A DNA stretch of 64,000 nucleotides from VBAS01 sp964444975 (GTDB lineage: Bacteria; Bacteroidota; Bacteroidia; Chitinophagales; Chitinophagaceae). Position 1 is the first letter of the stretch, and every line of letters begins with the position of its first letter. Under the pieces are notes generated by a model, which saw only the letters and a list, made by a program, of their open reading frames with translations, had not been told where the DNA came from and made no database searches. The translations under genes were made by a program, and so were the position numbers. Positions 35,761 through 43,109 of the stretch are shown here, piece by piece. Location: assembly GCA_964444975.1 (NCBI GenBank), contig CAYUJD010000002.1, positions 36,915 through 100,914 of the forward strand. The letters run 5' to 3'.

Positions 35761-36357
35761 TCATACTTCAGACTTCCGGCTTCCGGTCTCAACTTTTTCC
35801 ATGCAAAGCTTCAGGTTTCGGCGGCCGTTCTGAATAAAACTGCGGACCTGGTTCCAGTCATACCCGGTCAATGTTACAATCTCGTTGTAGCATTTGCCTT
35901 CAAAGTAAAAAAGTTGCAGCATTCGTTTTTGTTCATCCGAAAGGGTGGCAAGGCAGTGTTCCAGTTTTTCCAGGTTTTCTTCTTTTTCAAGCACACCATT
36001 CAGATGCACATTTTCTTCGTTTTGCATAAGAGTGGCGGGTATTTCCACGGTTTTCATATTGCGGGGGGTACGCAGCTGCATCAGGCAATGATTTTTTGCC
36101 ACCTGGTGCAGCCAGGCCCTGAAATTTTCCACTTCATGTTTTTTCAACTTTATCACCAGCTCTTCAAAAATCTGCATCACGGTATCTTTGGCGGCTTCAG
36201 GTTCTTTCAGGTATTTCAGGCATACGCCAAACACAAGGTCCATATAGCGCTGGTAAAGCTCGCCAAGCAACTGCATGTTTCCGGTTTGCTTATAAGCAGT
36301 CACCAGCTCGGCGTCGGTTTGGTGGAGAGATGGTATGTTTTTTAAAAATGCCAACAC
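35761..36357 (-). CDS. ECF-type RNA polymerase sigma factor
   Basis: A 198-residue sigma-70 family protein with only regions 2 and 4. Region 2: ELYQRYMDLVFGVCLKYLK...DTVMQIFEEL...FRAWLHQVAKNHCL. Region 4: LSDEQKRMLQLFYFEGKCYNEIVTLTGYDWNQVRSFIQNGRRNL, a helix-turn-helix. It is upstream of, and likely held by, the membrane TonB/anti-sigma-like protein. Its last residues (TGSRKSEV) come from a degenerate GAAGT-type repeat in the DNA, so the natural end may once have been different. Confidence 0.9.
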   Translation of the reverse strand: MLAFLKNIPSLHQTDAELVTAYKQTGNMQLLGELYQRYMDLVFGVCLKYLKEPEAAKDTVMQIFEELVIKLKKHEVENFRAWLHQVAKNHCLMQLRTPRNMKTVEIPATLMQNEENVHLNGVLEKEENLEKLEHCLATLSDEQKRMLQLFYFEGKCYNEIVTLTGYDWNQVRSFIQNGRRNLKLCMEKVETGSRKSEV

Positions 36358-36525
36358 TTAAAATTAGCAAGAAATAGATTGCGCCCGCTTATGTAATTGT
36401 GAAAACTGAAATAAAGAATAACCGGAAAACTGACATAATTACAAGTTCTCCAATAACTTTACCGGGTATTGAATTCAATAGACAGACTGCTGGAGGTTTG
36501 TTTTTCCAGGGCCTTTTTTATTGTA

Positions 36526-36553
36526 AAAATTCCGGGGAGCAACCCGGAATTTT
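36526..36553. repeat. Perfect 11-bp hairpin between sigma and lipoprotein genes
   Basis: AAAATTCCGGG (36526-36536) pairs fully with CCCGGAATTTT (36543-36553) around a 6-nt loop. It lies 170 bp upstream of the ECF sigma gene and about 90 bp before the divergent lipoprotein gene. No clean T-run follows on either strand. The rest of 36358-36641 holds no convincing gene. Confidence 0.6.
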
Positions 36554-36641
36554 ACTTCGGAAATGTTTGCGGGGCTTGCAATTCAAAAATTTGCTGCATA
36601 ATTTTAATCTCCAATTAAATCCGAACCCTAAAACAATTCTT

Positions 36642-37136
36642 ATGAAAACTATCTTCTACCTATGCAATGCTGCAATTATTTCTTTGGCAGCAGTTTCATG
36701 TACAAAACAGCAGGTGCCGGCAAACAATGAACCGAATACGGTAGTGACCGATCCTGTCATCAGTTCAAAAATTTATACAAAGACCAACGACCCGGCAGCC
36801 ATCGAGTTTGGCACAGGTGCTGTATTGAATTCCGGCTCAAGAGTGGCAATCTACCTGCCTTACGTCATCAGCAACGATGTATTGCAAAGTGCAACACTTA
36901 CACTGATGGATGCCAATACGGAAGAAACACTCGGCACTTTTAGTTTTTTACCGCCTACGGATCAATCAGCTGCCACGCTGAACATCCCCGGCGAACTGTG
37001 GTATGTTCCGTTCATGTTTGCAGCAGTTGACCTGGATAATACTTATAGCGGCAGAACAATTACCATCATCACCCAAATGAGCGGTCAGGTAGCCGTGTCC
37101 GACGATGTGTTGCCCAACGCTTTTACTGTTCAGTAA
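36642..37136 (+). CDS. Hypothetical lipoprotein
   Basis: A 164-residue protein starting MKTIFYLCNAAIISLAAVSC, a lipoprotein signal with Cys20. The rest is beta-rich (GSRVAIYLPYVISNDVLQSATLTLMDANTEETLGTF), perhaps one Ig-like domain. I recognise no family. The open frame extends 81 codons further upstream, but that part is AT-rich, includes the hairpin at 36526 and lacks coding character. It is divergent from the ECF sigma operon, so it could be a target of that sigma factor. Confidence 0.7.
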   Translation: MKTIFYLCNAAIISLAAVSCTKQQVPANNEPNTVVTDPVISSKIYTKTNDPAAIEFGTGAVLNSGSRVAIYLPYVISNDVLQSATLTLMDANTEETLGTFSFLPPTDQSAATLNIPGELWYVPFMFAAVDLDNTYSGRTITIITQMSGQVAVSDDVLPNAFTVQ

Positions 37137-37157
37137 ACCCTTTCTTTTTCATAATTC

Positions 37158-37190
37158 AAAAGCCCCTGCATCGGCGGGGGTTTATTTTTT
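37158..37190 (+). terminator. Terminator after the lipoprotein gene
   Basis: A GC-rich hairpin (CCCC...GGGG with flanking A/T pairs and one bulge, loop ATCG) followed by TTTATTTTTT, 22 bp past the stop. Confidence 0.75.
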
Positions 37191-37313
37191 GGCTAAGGGG
37201 TGAAAAAAGGGAAGGAGAAAAAATAGAATATTGACGAATTGAAGCAGTACAAGAATCCCGAAATGCCGATACGAAATCTTACTGGTATAAATAACCTGCA
37301 ACGTGAATAAATA

Positions 37314-38213
37314 TTATTTAAATGCCGGGTGAAACTGTTCGAGTGTTTTTCTCAAAAACTCCCGGTCGAGATGTGTATAGATTTGCGTGGTGCTGATGCT
37401 CTCGTGCCCGAGCATTTCCTGCACGGCCCGCAGGTCGGCGCCACCTTCTACCAGGTGTGTGGCAAAGCTGTGACGGAATGTATGGGGTGAAATTGCTTTT
37501 TTAATACCCGCTTTTTGCACCAGCTCTTTTATAATAAGAAAAACCATCACTCTTGTAAGCTTGCTACCTCGCCGGTTCAGGAAAACTATATCCTCATTGC
37601 CGGGCTTAACGGGTATGAAATTCCTGATTTTTTCCAAATAAATTTTTACATACTTAACGGCACTTCGACCAACAGGCACCAGCCGTTCTTTATCGCCTTT
37701 GCCAATCACCCGGATAAAGCCGACATCAAAGTAAAGTTGTGAGATTTTCAGATTGACCAGCTCGCTGACACGAAGCCCACAACTGTAAAGCAGCTCCAGC
37801 ATGGCTTTGTTTCTGCCGCCTTCGGGTTTGCTCAGGTCAATTTGTGCAATGAGGCTTTCAATTTCCTCAAAACTCAGTGTATCGGGCAGGGCTCTTTTCA
37901 GCTTCGGCGCTTCCAGCAGGGTAGTGGGATCGGCAGTGGATATTTTTTCCAGCAGGCAGTATTTATAAAATGATTTTATGCCCGAAATAATTCTTGCCTG
38001 CGAAGTATCGGACATACCCAGGCCGCCAATCCAATTGATAAACTGCTGCAAGTCGGTAAGCCTTATTTCTGCCGGTGTTTTTGATTCACCGCTATGCTGA
38101 AGGTATTGAGTGAGTTTATCCAGGTCACGCTGGTAAGCTTCCACTGAATTATCAGCCAGTGATTTTTCCAGTTGCAGGTAGGCTTTGAATCCTTTTTTGT
38201 AAGGTTCCCACAT
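37314..38213 (-). CDS. xerD: Tyrosine recombinase XerD
   Basis: A 299-residue site-specific recombinase that, with XerC or a second Xer protein, resolves chromosome dimers at dif. The N-terminal SAM-like arm-binding domain (residues 1-95) precedes the catalytic domain. The catalytic arginine is in LLYSCGLRVSELVNL, the box II HxxR in SPHTFRHSFATHL, then LGHESISTTQIYTH with the nucleophile tyrosine. No phage or island genes surround it, so this is the housekeeping enzyme. Confidence 0.93.
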   Translation of the reverse strand: MWEPYKKGFKAYLQLEKSLADNSVEAYQRDLDKLTQYLQHSGESKTPAEIRLTDLQQFINWIGGLGMSDTSQARIISGIKSFYKYCLLEKISTADPTTLLEAPKLKRALPDTLSFEEIESLIAQIDLSKPEGGRNKAMLELLYSCGLRVSELVNLKISQLYFDVGFIRVIGKGDKERLVPVGRSAVKYVKIYLEKIRNFIPVKPGNEDIVFLNRRGSKLTRVMVFLIIKELVQKAGIKKAISPHTFRHSFATHLVEGGADLRAVQEMLGHESISTTQIYTHLDREFLRKTLEQFHPAFK

Positions 38214-38250
38214 GTGTGAAGATGGTTTCAGAAGATTAAAAGGTTTAACG

Positions 38251-38277
38251 GGTTTAAAAAGTTTGGCAGGTTGCCAA
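38251..38277 (-). terminator. Terminator of the 38.3-kb lipoprotein gene
   Basis: Minus-strand stem TTGGCA/TGCCAA (38277-38272 with 38268-38263, 3-nt loop) followed by ACTTTTTAAA, 47 bp beyond the stop codon. The surrounding run repeats the words TTTAAAAGG/GGTTTAA. Confidence 0.5.
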
Positions 38278-38323
38278 CCGTAATTGATTTCTTAAACTTT
38301 TTAATCGTATTGAACCTCTTAAA

Positions 38324-38989
38324 CTATTTAAACGCCTCCTTAAGCTCAATGCTTTTTTCAATTTCTTTCCATTGTTTATCCATCAGCACTCTTGCCCATA
38401 TTCTGGTAGGGCTGATGTTAACTGAATCAATAAACTCATGCATGGCATCGTAATCCAGGTCGGCCAGCATTTTCCCGAAAGTCATCATGGCCTGCTTGCC
38501 GGTGGTCATTTCCTCCACAAAAATATTTCCGCGGTCGGTGTAGGCCACCAAGCCTTCCGCCACGGCAAACTTGGGGTCGAAGCGGTTTAAGGCGCTGCCT
38601 CCTCTTACTATATTATCTTTTTTATTGAAAGGTATTTTGGCCATATAGCCTCGGCCATTGGTGCAGTCGTTGAAGAGCAGCCATACATAGCCGGTGTCTT
38701 TAAAAAAATAACTGATGTAATTTTTATTGAGACTGAATTTATGCCCGCCGAAATCATCAAAGGAAAGTTTGCGGTTGATGCCCATGCCGCTGTAGCTCCA
38801 GATTACCGAATCGGGCAGGCAGTTGGCAGCACTGATATACACATACGGTTTCAGCGGGTGGTCTTCCTTGATGAATTTAAGAGTATCCTCCAGGCAGGCC
38901 GTGTCGCAAAACATTTTTGCTGTTGTGCCGGATTTATTGCCGCAGGAAAAAATAATTACACTGGTGAAAAACAGAAAAAGGTATTTCAT
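38324..38989 (-). CDS. Hypothetical lipoprotein
   Basis: A 221-residue protein with lipobox IIFSC (Cys16). Four further cysteines (FCDTACLEDTL, ANCLPDS, NDCTNGRG) could form disulphides in the periplasm. I do not recognise the fold. The strong periodic hydrophobic pattern (VYISAANCLPDSVIWSYSG) suggests beta structure. It is transcribed from TATTTTTG at 39010-39017 and is not evidently part of an operon. Confidence 0.75.
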   Translation of the reverse strand: MKYLFLFFTSVIIFSCGNKSGTTAKMFCDTACLEDTLKFIKEDHPLKPYVYISAANCLPDSVIWSYSGMGINRKLSFDDFGGHKFSLNKNYISYFFKDTGYVWLLFNDCTNGRGYMAKIPFNKKDNIVRGGSALNRFDPKFAVAEGLVAYTDRGNIFVEEMTTGKQAMMTFGKMLADLDYDAMHEFIDSVNISPTRIWARVLMDKQWKEIEKSIELKEAFK

Positions 38990-39009
38990 TGCCGGAGTTT
39001 TAATCAGAA

Positions 39010-39017
39010 CAAAAATA
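39010..39017 (-). promoter_or_regulatory. -7 element TATTTTTG
   Basis: Perfect minus-strand TAnnTTTG, 21 bp before the lipoprotein start at 38989. Confidence 0.55.
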
Positions 39018-39076
39018 ACAAGCTAACCCGGTTGACAAAGTTTTTCTTCTGGCTGCCATGCGGTAAATACCCCGGG

Positions 39077-39433
39077 TCAAAAAAATACATCTTCTGCCAG
39101 GAAATATTCAGGCTCCCGGTTGTCAAAAAAAGTTATAGCCAGGATGTCAAACTGGATTTTTGTGTATTGGGGATGGCGGTAGAGAAATTCTTCCGCTGCC
39201 CGTTTCAAAAAATTAAATTTCTTTTTTGTCACACTTTCTTCGGGATAGGCGCCGGGGAAATATTTTCTTGACTTCACTTCAATAATATGCAGCCAGCCGT
39301 TGCGGTCTGCTATTACATCAATTTCATCATGCCCGTAGCGCCAGTTGCAATGCAGAATTTCATAACCGTTTTTTCGCAGCCAGCCCACGGCCAGCTCTTC
39401 ACCTGCTTTTCCCAGCTCGTTATGCGATGCCAT
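39077..39433 (-). CDS. yraN: YraN family (UPF0102) endonuclease-like protein
   Basis: A 118-residue protein with a restriction-endonuclease-like core: GKAGEELAVGWLRKNGYEIL, then the D-x(n)-E-x-K motif in GHDEIDVIADRNGWLHIIEVKSR. The family often sits next to DNA-processing or RNase H genes; rnhB or rnhA neighbours are common, and rnhA is 0.7 kb away. Its role in the cell is not established. Confidence 0.9.
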   Translation of the reverse strand: MASHNELGKAGEELAVGWLRKNGYEILHCNWRYGHDEIDVIADRNGWLHIIEVKSRKYFPGAYPEESVTKKKFNFLKRAAEEFLYRHPQYTKIQFDILAITFFDNREPEYFLAEDVFF

Positions 39434-39523
39434 GCATTAAATTTCTTTAAATTACACAATAACCATCTGAACTTTAAATCCACGGCCTTGGAAATTTTGA
39501 AGGGGGCAATGCTTCAATTCTAT

Positions 39524-39531
39524 TACTTTTG
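39524..39531 (+). promoter_or_regulatory. -7 element TACTTTTG
   Basis: Perfect TAnnTTTG 18 bp before the ATG at 39550. It overlaps an upstream in-frame TTG, which rules that TTG out as the start. Confidence 0.6.
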
Positions 39532-39549
39532 TACCGAAACCAGTTGTAT

Positions 39550-40128
39550 ATGAAACTGAATAAATCCAACTTTATCATCCTGCTTTTCCTGGTCATTGCT
39601 GCTTCGCTTTATCGTGTATGGGATGGCCGCCCCATGGGTTTTGCACCACAGATAGCCATGGCGCTTTTTGCCGGCTCTGTATGCCGCGACAAACGATTTG
39701 CCTTTTTATTCCCCGTGCTTTCCATGCTGATTTCTGACCTTATTTATCAATTCTTATATGTACAGGGGCTGACCCCGATAAAAGGATTTTACGGCGGCCA
39801 GTGGCAGAATTACCTGCTGATAGCCTCGGTTACCATCATCGGGTTTTTTATCAGTAAAAATAAAATCAGTCATATTATTGCCGGCTCCCTGGGTGGTGCG
39901 GTTTATTATTTTATAATTTCCAATTTTTTTGTGTGGTTTGGCGGCGGGCTCGATATTAATAACCAGCCGTACGAAAAATCATTCAATGGTTTAATCACCT
40001 GCTTCACCGCTGCATTGCCTTTCTTTAAGTGGAGCCTGGTTTCAACCTTGCTGTTCAACGTGGTTTTCTTTGGAAGTTTTTACTACCTGGGAAAGAATGT
40101 ACTGAAAAGAGAATTGCAGCCGGTGTAA
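39550..40128 (+). CDS. DUF6580-type integral membrane protein
   Basis: A 192-residue protein with about five to six membrane helices (residues 8-24, 32-48, 54-73, 88-106, 112-133, 160-180). The conserved start RVWDGRPMGFAPQIAMALFAGS and the QNYLLIASVTIIGFFI helix match this Bacteroidota family. The fold is ECF S-component-like, so vitamin or cofactor uptake is possible, but no energising ATPase lies near. The end is marked by a strong terminator. Confidence 0.75.
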   Translation: MKLNKSNFIILLFLVIAASLYRVWDGRPMGFAPQIAMALFAGSVCRDKRFAFLFPVLSMLISDLIYQFLYVQGLTPIKGFYGGQWQNYLLIASVTIIGFFISKNKISHIIAGSLGGAVYYFIISNFFVWFGGGLDINNQPYEKSFNGLITCFTAALPFFKWSLVSTLLFNVVFFGSFYYLGKNVLKRELQPV

Positions 40129-40136
40129 ATAATACT

Positions 40137-40159
40137 CCCGGGGCATGCCCGGGTTTTTT
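40137..40159 (+). terminator. Intrinsic terminator after the DUF6580 gene
   Basis: Perfect CCCGGG/CCCGGG stem (40137-40142 with 40148-40153), 5-nt loop, then six T residues. The T-run reaches the converging rnhA stop. Confidence 0.85.
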
Positions 40160-40640
40160 ATTCAAAAAGTTTTTTATCCTTTGGATTAAAGCCCTCATCA
40201 TCTTCCAGCAGACCACTATCGGCAGCCTGGGTAGCCAGTTGATCGCAGCGGTTGTTGTACGGATTTTCTGCGTGACCTTTTACCCACACAAAGCGGATGA
40301 ATTGTTTTTTAGAAAGATGATAATAGCGTAGCCAGAGATCTTTGTTTTTCTTGCCTCCTTTGAAATTGGTGGCAATCCAGGTATTCAGCCAGCCTTTTTC
40401 CACTGCATTCACCACGTACTGGCTGTCGGAATAAATCAGCACCCGCAGCCCGTCTTTTTTCAGCGCTTCAATGCCGGCGATGACAGCCATCAGCTCCATC
40501 CGGTTGTTGGTGGTGAGCTTGTAGCCCTGTGAAAGTTCCTTTCGGTGCTTACCGGCCATCAGGATAACGCCATAGCCGCCCGGCCCGGGGTTGCCCCGTG
40601 ATGAGCCATCGGTATAAATGGTCACATCGGGTTTGCTCAA
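40158..40640 (-). CDS. rnhA: Ribonuclease HI
   Basis: Cuts the RNA strand of RNA-DNA hybrids, for example primers and R-loops. Catalytic acids are visible: Asp in TIYTDGSSRGNPGPGGYG, Glu in TTNNRMELMAVIAG, Asp in YSDSQYVVNAV, and the last Asp in NNRCDQLATQAA. HAENPYNN gives the flexible histidine loop. Its 160 residues are the normal length. The start overlaps the upstream YiiX-like gene's stop by 4 nt, so it is the second gene of that operon. Confidence 0.95.
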   Translation of the reverse strand: MSKPDVTIYTDGSSRGNPGPGGYGVILMAGKHRKELSQGYKLTTNNRMELMAVIAGIEALKKDGLRVLIYSDSQYVVNAVEKGWLNTWIATNFKGGKKNKDLWLRYYHLSKKQFIRFVWVKGHAENPYNNRCDQLATQAADSGLLEDDEGFNPKDKKLFE

Positions 40641-41407
40641 TGTGCATAATTTTCTGGAGTGGGGAATTGAATCGGCTTTTGCGGGGCGCCAAAAACATAT
40701 TTCTTTACTTCACGGCAATGCGGGTTGATGTACAGGTTGTCAATGGCAAGGTATTCCCGCTGGTAGGCCGCTTTTTTCGAGGGGATTACTTTTTTCTGCA
40801 GCGCCAGTTTCAGGTATTTATTCCGCAGGTCGTCGTTCACCATGCTTTTTGAAAAAGTAATCCGGCTGCTTGTGGCTTTCTCCACGGCTTTGGCAATCAT
40901 TTCAGCGCAATACATTTTATCATCGGTGCTGAGATCAAAATTCATATCGAAGCGCAGTCCCCTTTGATAATATTCCAGTATTACCGTCCTGAGCATTTCA
41001 ATTTCTTCACCGGAAAAATCATAACGGTAAACACCCATCACCACGTTGTTGACGGGGGTAAGAAAACTGTCTAACGGATCACGGCGCATGATTTCATCGG
41101 GATTGATATCGCCGGCCATATTACTGTAAATATGCATGCGGCCCTCATACATGAAGGCAAGGCCGCTGTGGGAATAAAGTTTTTCCTGCAGGCTGAAATC
41201 TCGCAGCGATTCGCTGGTCATATCGTTGCCGCAGCGCAGCACCAGGTCGCCTTCCCGGATGGAGCTGGCCAGTTCTTTTACCTTTTTCCATCGTTCGGGC
41301 AATTCAAGGGAAGATACAGGGTAAAGTATTTTATTTTCTTCCCCGCCGGAATCGTTGCAAGCCGATAAAAAACAAACCGGGAGTACGAGCAGGAAGAATT
41401 TTTTCAT
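40637..41407 (-). CDS. YiiX/YebB-like NlpC/P60 cysteine hydrolase, lipoprotein
   Basis: 256 residues with lipobox FLSAC (Cys17). The YiiX-type papain-like fold is indicated by REGDLVLRCG, the catalytic histidine in YSHSGLAFMYEGRMHIY and the catalytic cysteine in KMYCAEMIAKAVEKA (a circularly permuted order, His before Cys). Such proteins hydrolyse peptide or lipid-amide bonds in the envelope. It is translationally coupled to rnhA, a combination with no obvious functional link. Confidence 0.82.
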   Translation of the reverse strand: MKKFFLLVLPVCFLSACNDSGGEENKILYPVSSLELPERWKKVKELASSIREGDLVLRCGNDMTSESLRDFSLQEKLYSHSGLAFMYEGRMHIYSNMAGDINPDEIMRRDPLDSFLTPVNNVVMGVYRYDFSGEEIEMLRTVILEYYQRGLRFDMNFDLSTDDKMYCAEMIAKAVEKATSSRITFSKSMVNDDLRNKYLKLALQKKVIPSKKAAYQREYLAIDNLYINPHCREVKKYVFGAPQKPIQFPTPENYAH

Positions 41408-41423
41408 AATGGCTGTAAAATTA

Positions 41424-41458
41424 AAAAACCGGCGCTAAGAAATCAGGCCGGATTTTTT
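41424..41458 (-). terminator. Terminator of the first anchor-J gene
   Basis: On the minus strand CCGGC/GCCGG (41453-41449 with 41435-41431) form a stem with a 13-nt loop, followed by TTTTTTAATTTT, about 25 bp after the stop. Confidence 0.65.
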
Positions 41459-41477
41459 AAAGAGTAAATAAAAACTT

Positions 41478-42218
41478 TCAATTGCTTATAAAATCAAAAT
41501 CGTCAAGTCCTATTTCATCTGAATTGGAACCACTCGGCCCGCCACCCTGCACGTAGTAGCGGAAACCTACCCTGTGTCTTTGTGGCGTACTGCCATTGGG
41601 AAGGCCCGAAATAAGGATTTCAAATTTGGTCCATGTAGTGGGATATCCTGTGGGGTAGGGGCTCGGAGAAAGAGTGGGATTGATGTCGAGCAGCTTCATG
41701 GTAAAGTCGCCTGTGTTATTCTCAGTTCTTCCCACATTGGTACCATCATTATTGGGGTTCAGCCACACCTGCATGCGGTCAGGAAAACTCACTGTGCTTC
41801 TTGTGCGGGTCCAGAAAGAAATAACATCTCCGTTTTTCATGGCCAGCGGGGGCGTAAGTAACCAGCAATTGATAAATGACAACCCTGCCCCGCATGTATA
41901 TGGTACAAAAGCCAGTTCATTAGCGCTTGCTTTGTAGGAGTGAGCAGGTATTTGAGAATAAAACGGCCCGCCTTTTACATTATCAGCCACATAAGAACCC
42001 TGCTGCCAGCTATCGCCGCCTAATGGGTTACTTATGTTTACAGCTTTCCAGCCCATGTCTACTACCCGCTGCATAGAATCAAACTCTTCGTGGTAAGAAA
42101 GGCTGGCCGGTTGAACCGTGGCAACCGCAGTCACAGTCTCTTCTTTGCAGGAAGTAAAGAAAGCTGTGACAGCCAATACAACCATGAAATAAAAAACAGG
42201 TATACGCTTAAATTTCAT
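41478..42218 (-). CDS. Choice-of-anchor J domain lipoprotein
   Basis: 246 residues with lipobox FFTSC (Cys24). The rest fits a choice-of-anchor J jelly-roll (YHEEFDSMQRVVDMGWKAVNIS, SFINCWLLTPPLAMKNGDVISFWTRT, GFRYYVQGG...EIGLDDFDF), a carbohydrate-binding-like beta sandwich of surface proteins. It is a paralogue of the gene just upstream, with the same domain order and a 48-bp gap, so the pair arose by tandem duplication and is probably co-transcribed. Confidence 0.82.
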   Translation of the reverse strand: MKFKRIPVFYFMVVLAVTAFFTSCKEETVTAVATVQPASLSYHEEFDSMQRVVDMGWKAVNISNPLGGDSWQQGSYVADNVKGGPFYSQIPAHSYKASANELAFVPYTCGAGLSFINCWLLTPPLAMKNGDVISFWTRTRSTVSFPDRMQVWLNPNNDGTNVGRTENNTGDFTMKLLDINPTLSPSPYPTGYPTTWTKFEILISGLPNGSTPQRHRVGFRYYVQGGGPSGSNSDEIGLDDFDFISN

Positions 42219-42266
42219 TTTTAAGTTTTTTATGGTTAGTACTTGTAAGTTAAATTAATGATCAGA

Positions 42267-43022
42267 TTAATGGTTAATGCTGATATAAGCTACGCTGTCA
42301 ATTCCGATAGAAGAAGCTCTGCCATTGCTGCCCGCATCTTCGGTAAAATACCGGAAAGCGAATCTCCCTTTTGTAGGTCCGTTTAATCCTACCACGGTGG
42401 CTTCAAATCGTGTCCACACATGCGGGTAAGCCTGCTTGGCCTGCTGGTGCAGCGGGCTGGCCGGGTTGTTAAATGCGTTTTTCAAAAACTCGTAATAAAA
42501 AGGATTTATGTCAAGCAATGGAACAGTAAAATCACCCGGATCGGTGCCTTCGCCACAGTTCAGCGTGTTGTATTTATTCATCCTCACCTGCATCCGGTTT
42601 ACAAAATCGGTGGAGTCGCCGCCAAAGAGATACAACTGTGTGCGGGTGTAAAAAATTATCTTGTCACCGTTTTGCATAATCAGTTCCGGTGATACAGCCC
42701 AGTTGCTGATGACGCCGGCTGCCGAATTGGTGGAAAGATAATCGGCCCACAGGTACCCATTTCCCGTACCGGAATAAGAAAGAAAAGGAACTCCTGAATT
42801 GCCATCGGGGTTTTGCCAGCTGCGACGACCGATTTCCACACTTCTGTTGATGTAACGCCAGCCTTTGTTATAAGCATTCAAAGCCGTGTCAAACTCCTCT
42901 ACAAATGATTGATCAGGCACCGGAGGTGGTTCCAAAAGATAGCGGTCATCTCGGCAAGATTGGACTAAGGTAAGGATTGAAATAATGGAGAGTAAAAATC
43001 CAAACCGGGTAGATTTTTTCAT
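42267..43022 (-). CDS. Choice-of-anchor J domain lipoprotein, paralogue
   Basis: 251 residues with lipobox LVQSC (Cys23). It shares the pattern FVEEFDTALNAYNKGWRYINRS, WAVSPELIMQNGDKIIFYTRTQLY, RMQVRMN, DFTVPLLDINP and a final FRYFTEDAG...IGIDSVAYI with its downstream neighbour. It is likely an exposed lipid-anchored binding protein; the ligand is unknown. Confidence 0.82.
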   Translation of the reverse strand: MKKSTRFGFLLSIISILTLVQSCRDDRYLLEPPPVPDQSFVEEFDTALNAYNKGWRYINRSVEIGRRSWQNPDGNSGVPFLSYSGTGNGYLWADYLSTNSAAGVISNWAVSPELIMQNGDKIIFYTRTQLYLFGGDSTDFVNRMQVRMNKYNTLNCGEGTDPGDFTVPLLDINPFYYEFLKNAFNNPASPLHQQAKQAYPHVWTRFEATVVGLNGPTKGRFAFRYFTEDAGSNGRASSIGIDSVAYISINH

Positions 43023-43109
43023 AAGCGTTCAGTTAGTGTTGATTATGGAGTGAAAGTAGTTAAATTTCTCTTTTTAAAAAAAGATATTTTTTATTTGATT
43101 TCCACAATT

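Noticed and set aside
37314..38213. Integrase of a genomic island
   Set aside because: The sequence has the length and motifs of housekeeping XerD, and there are no attachment repeats or cargo genes.
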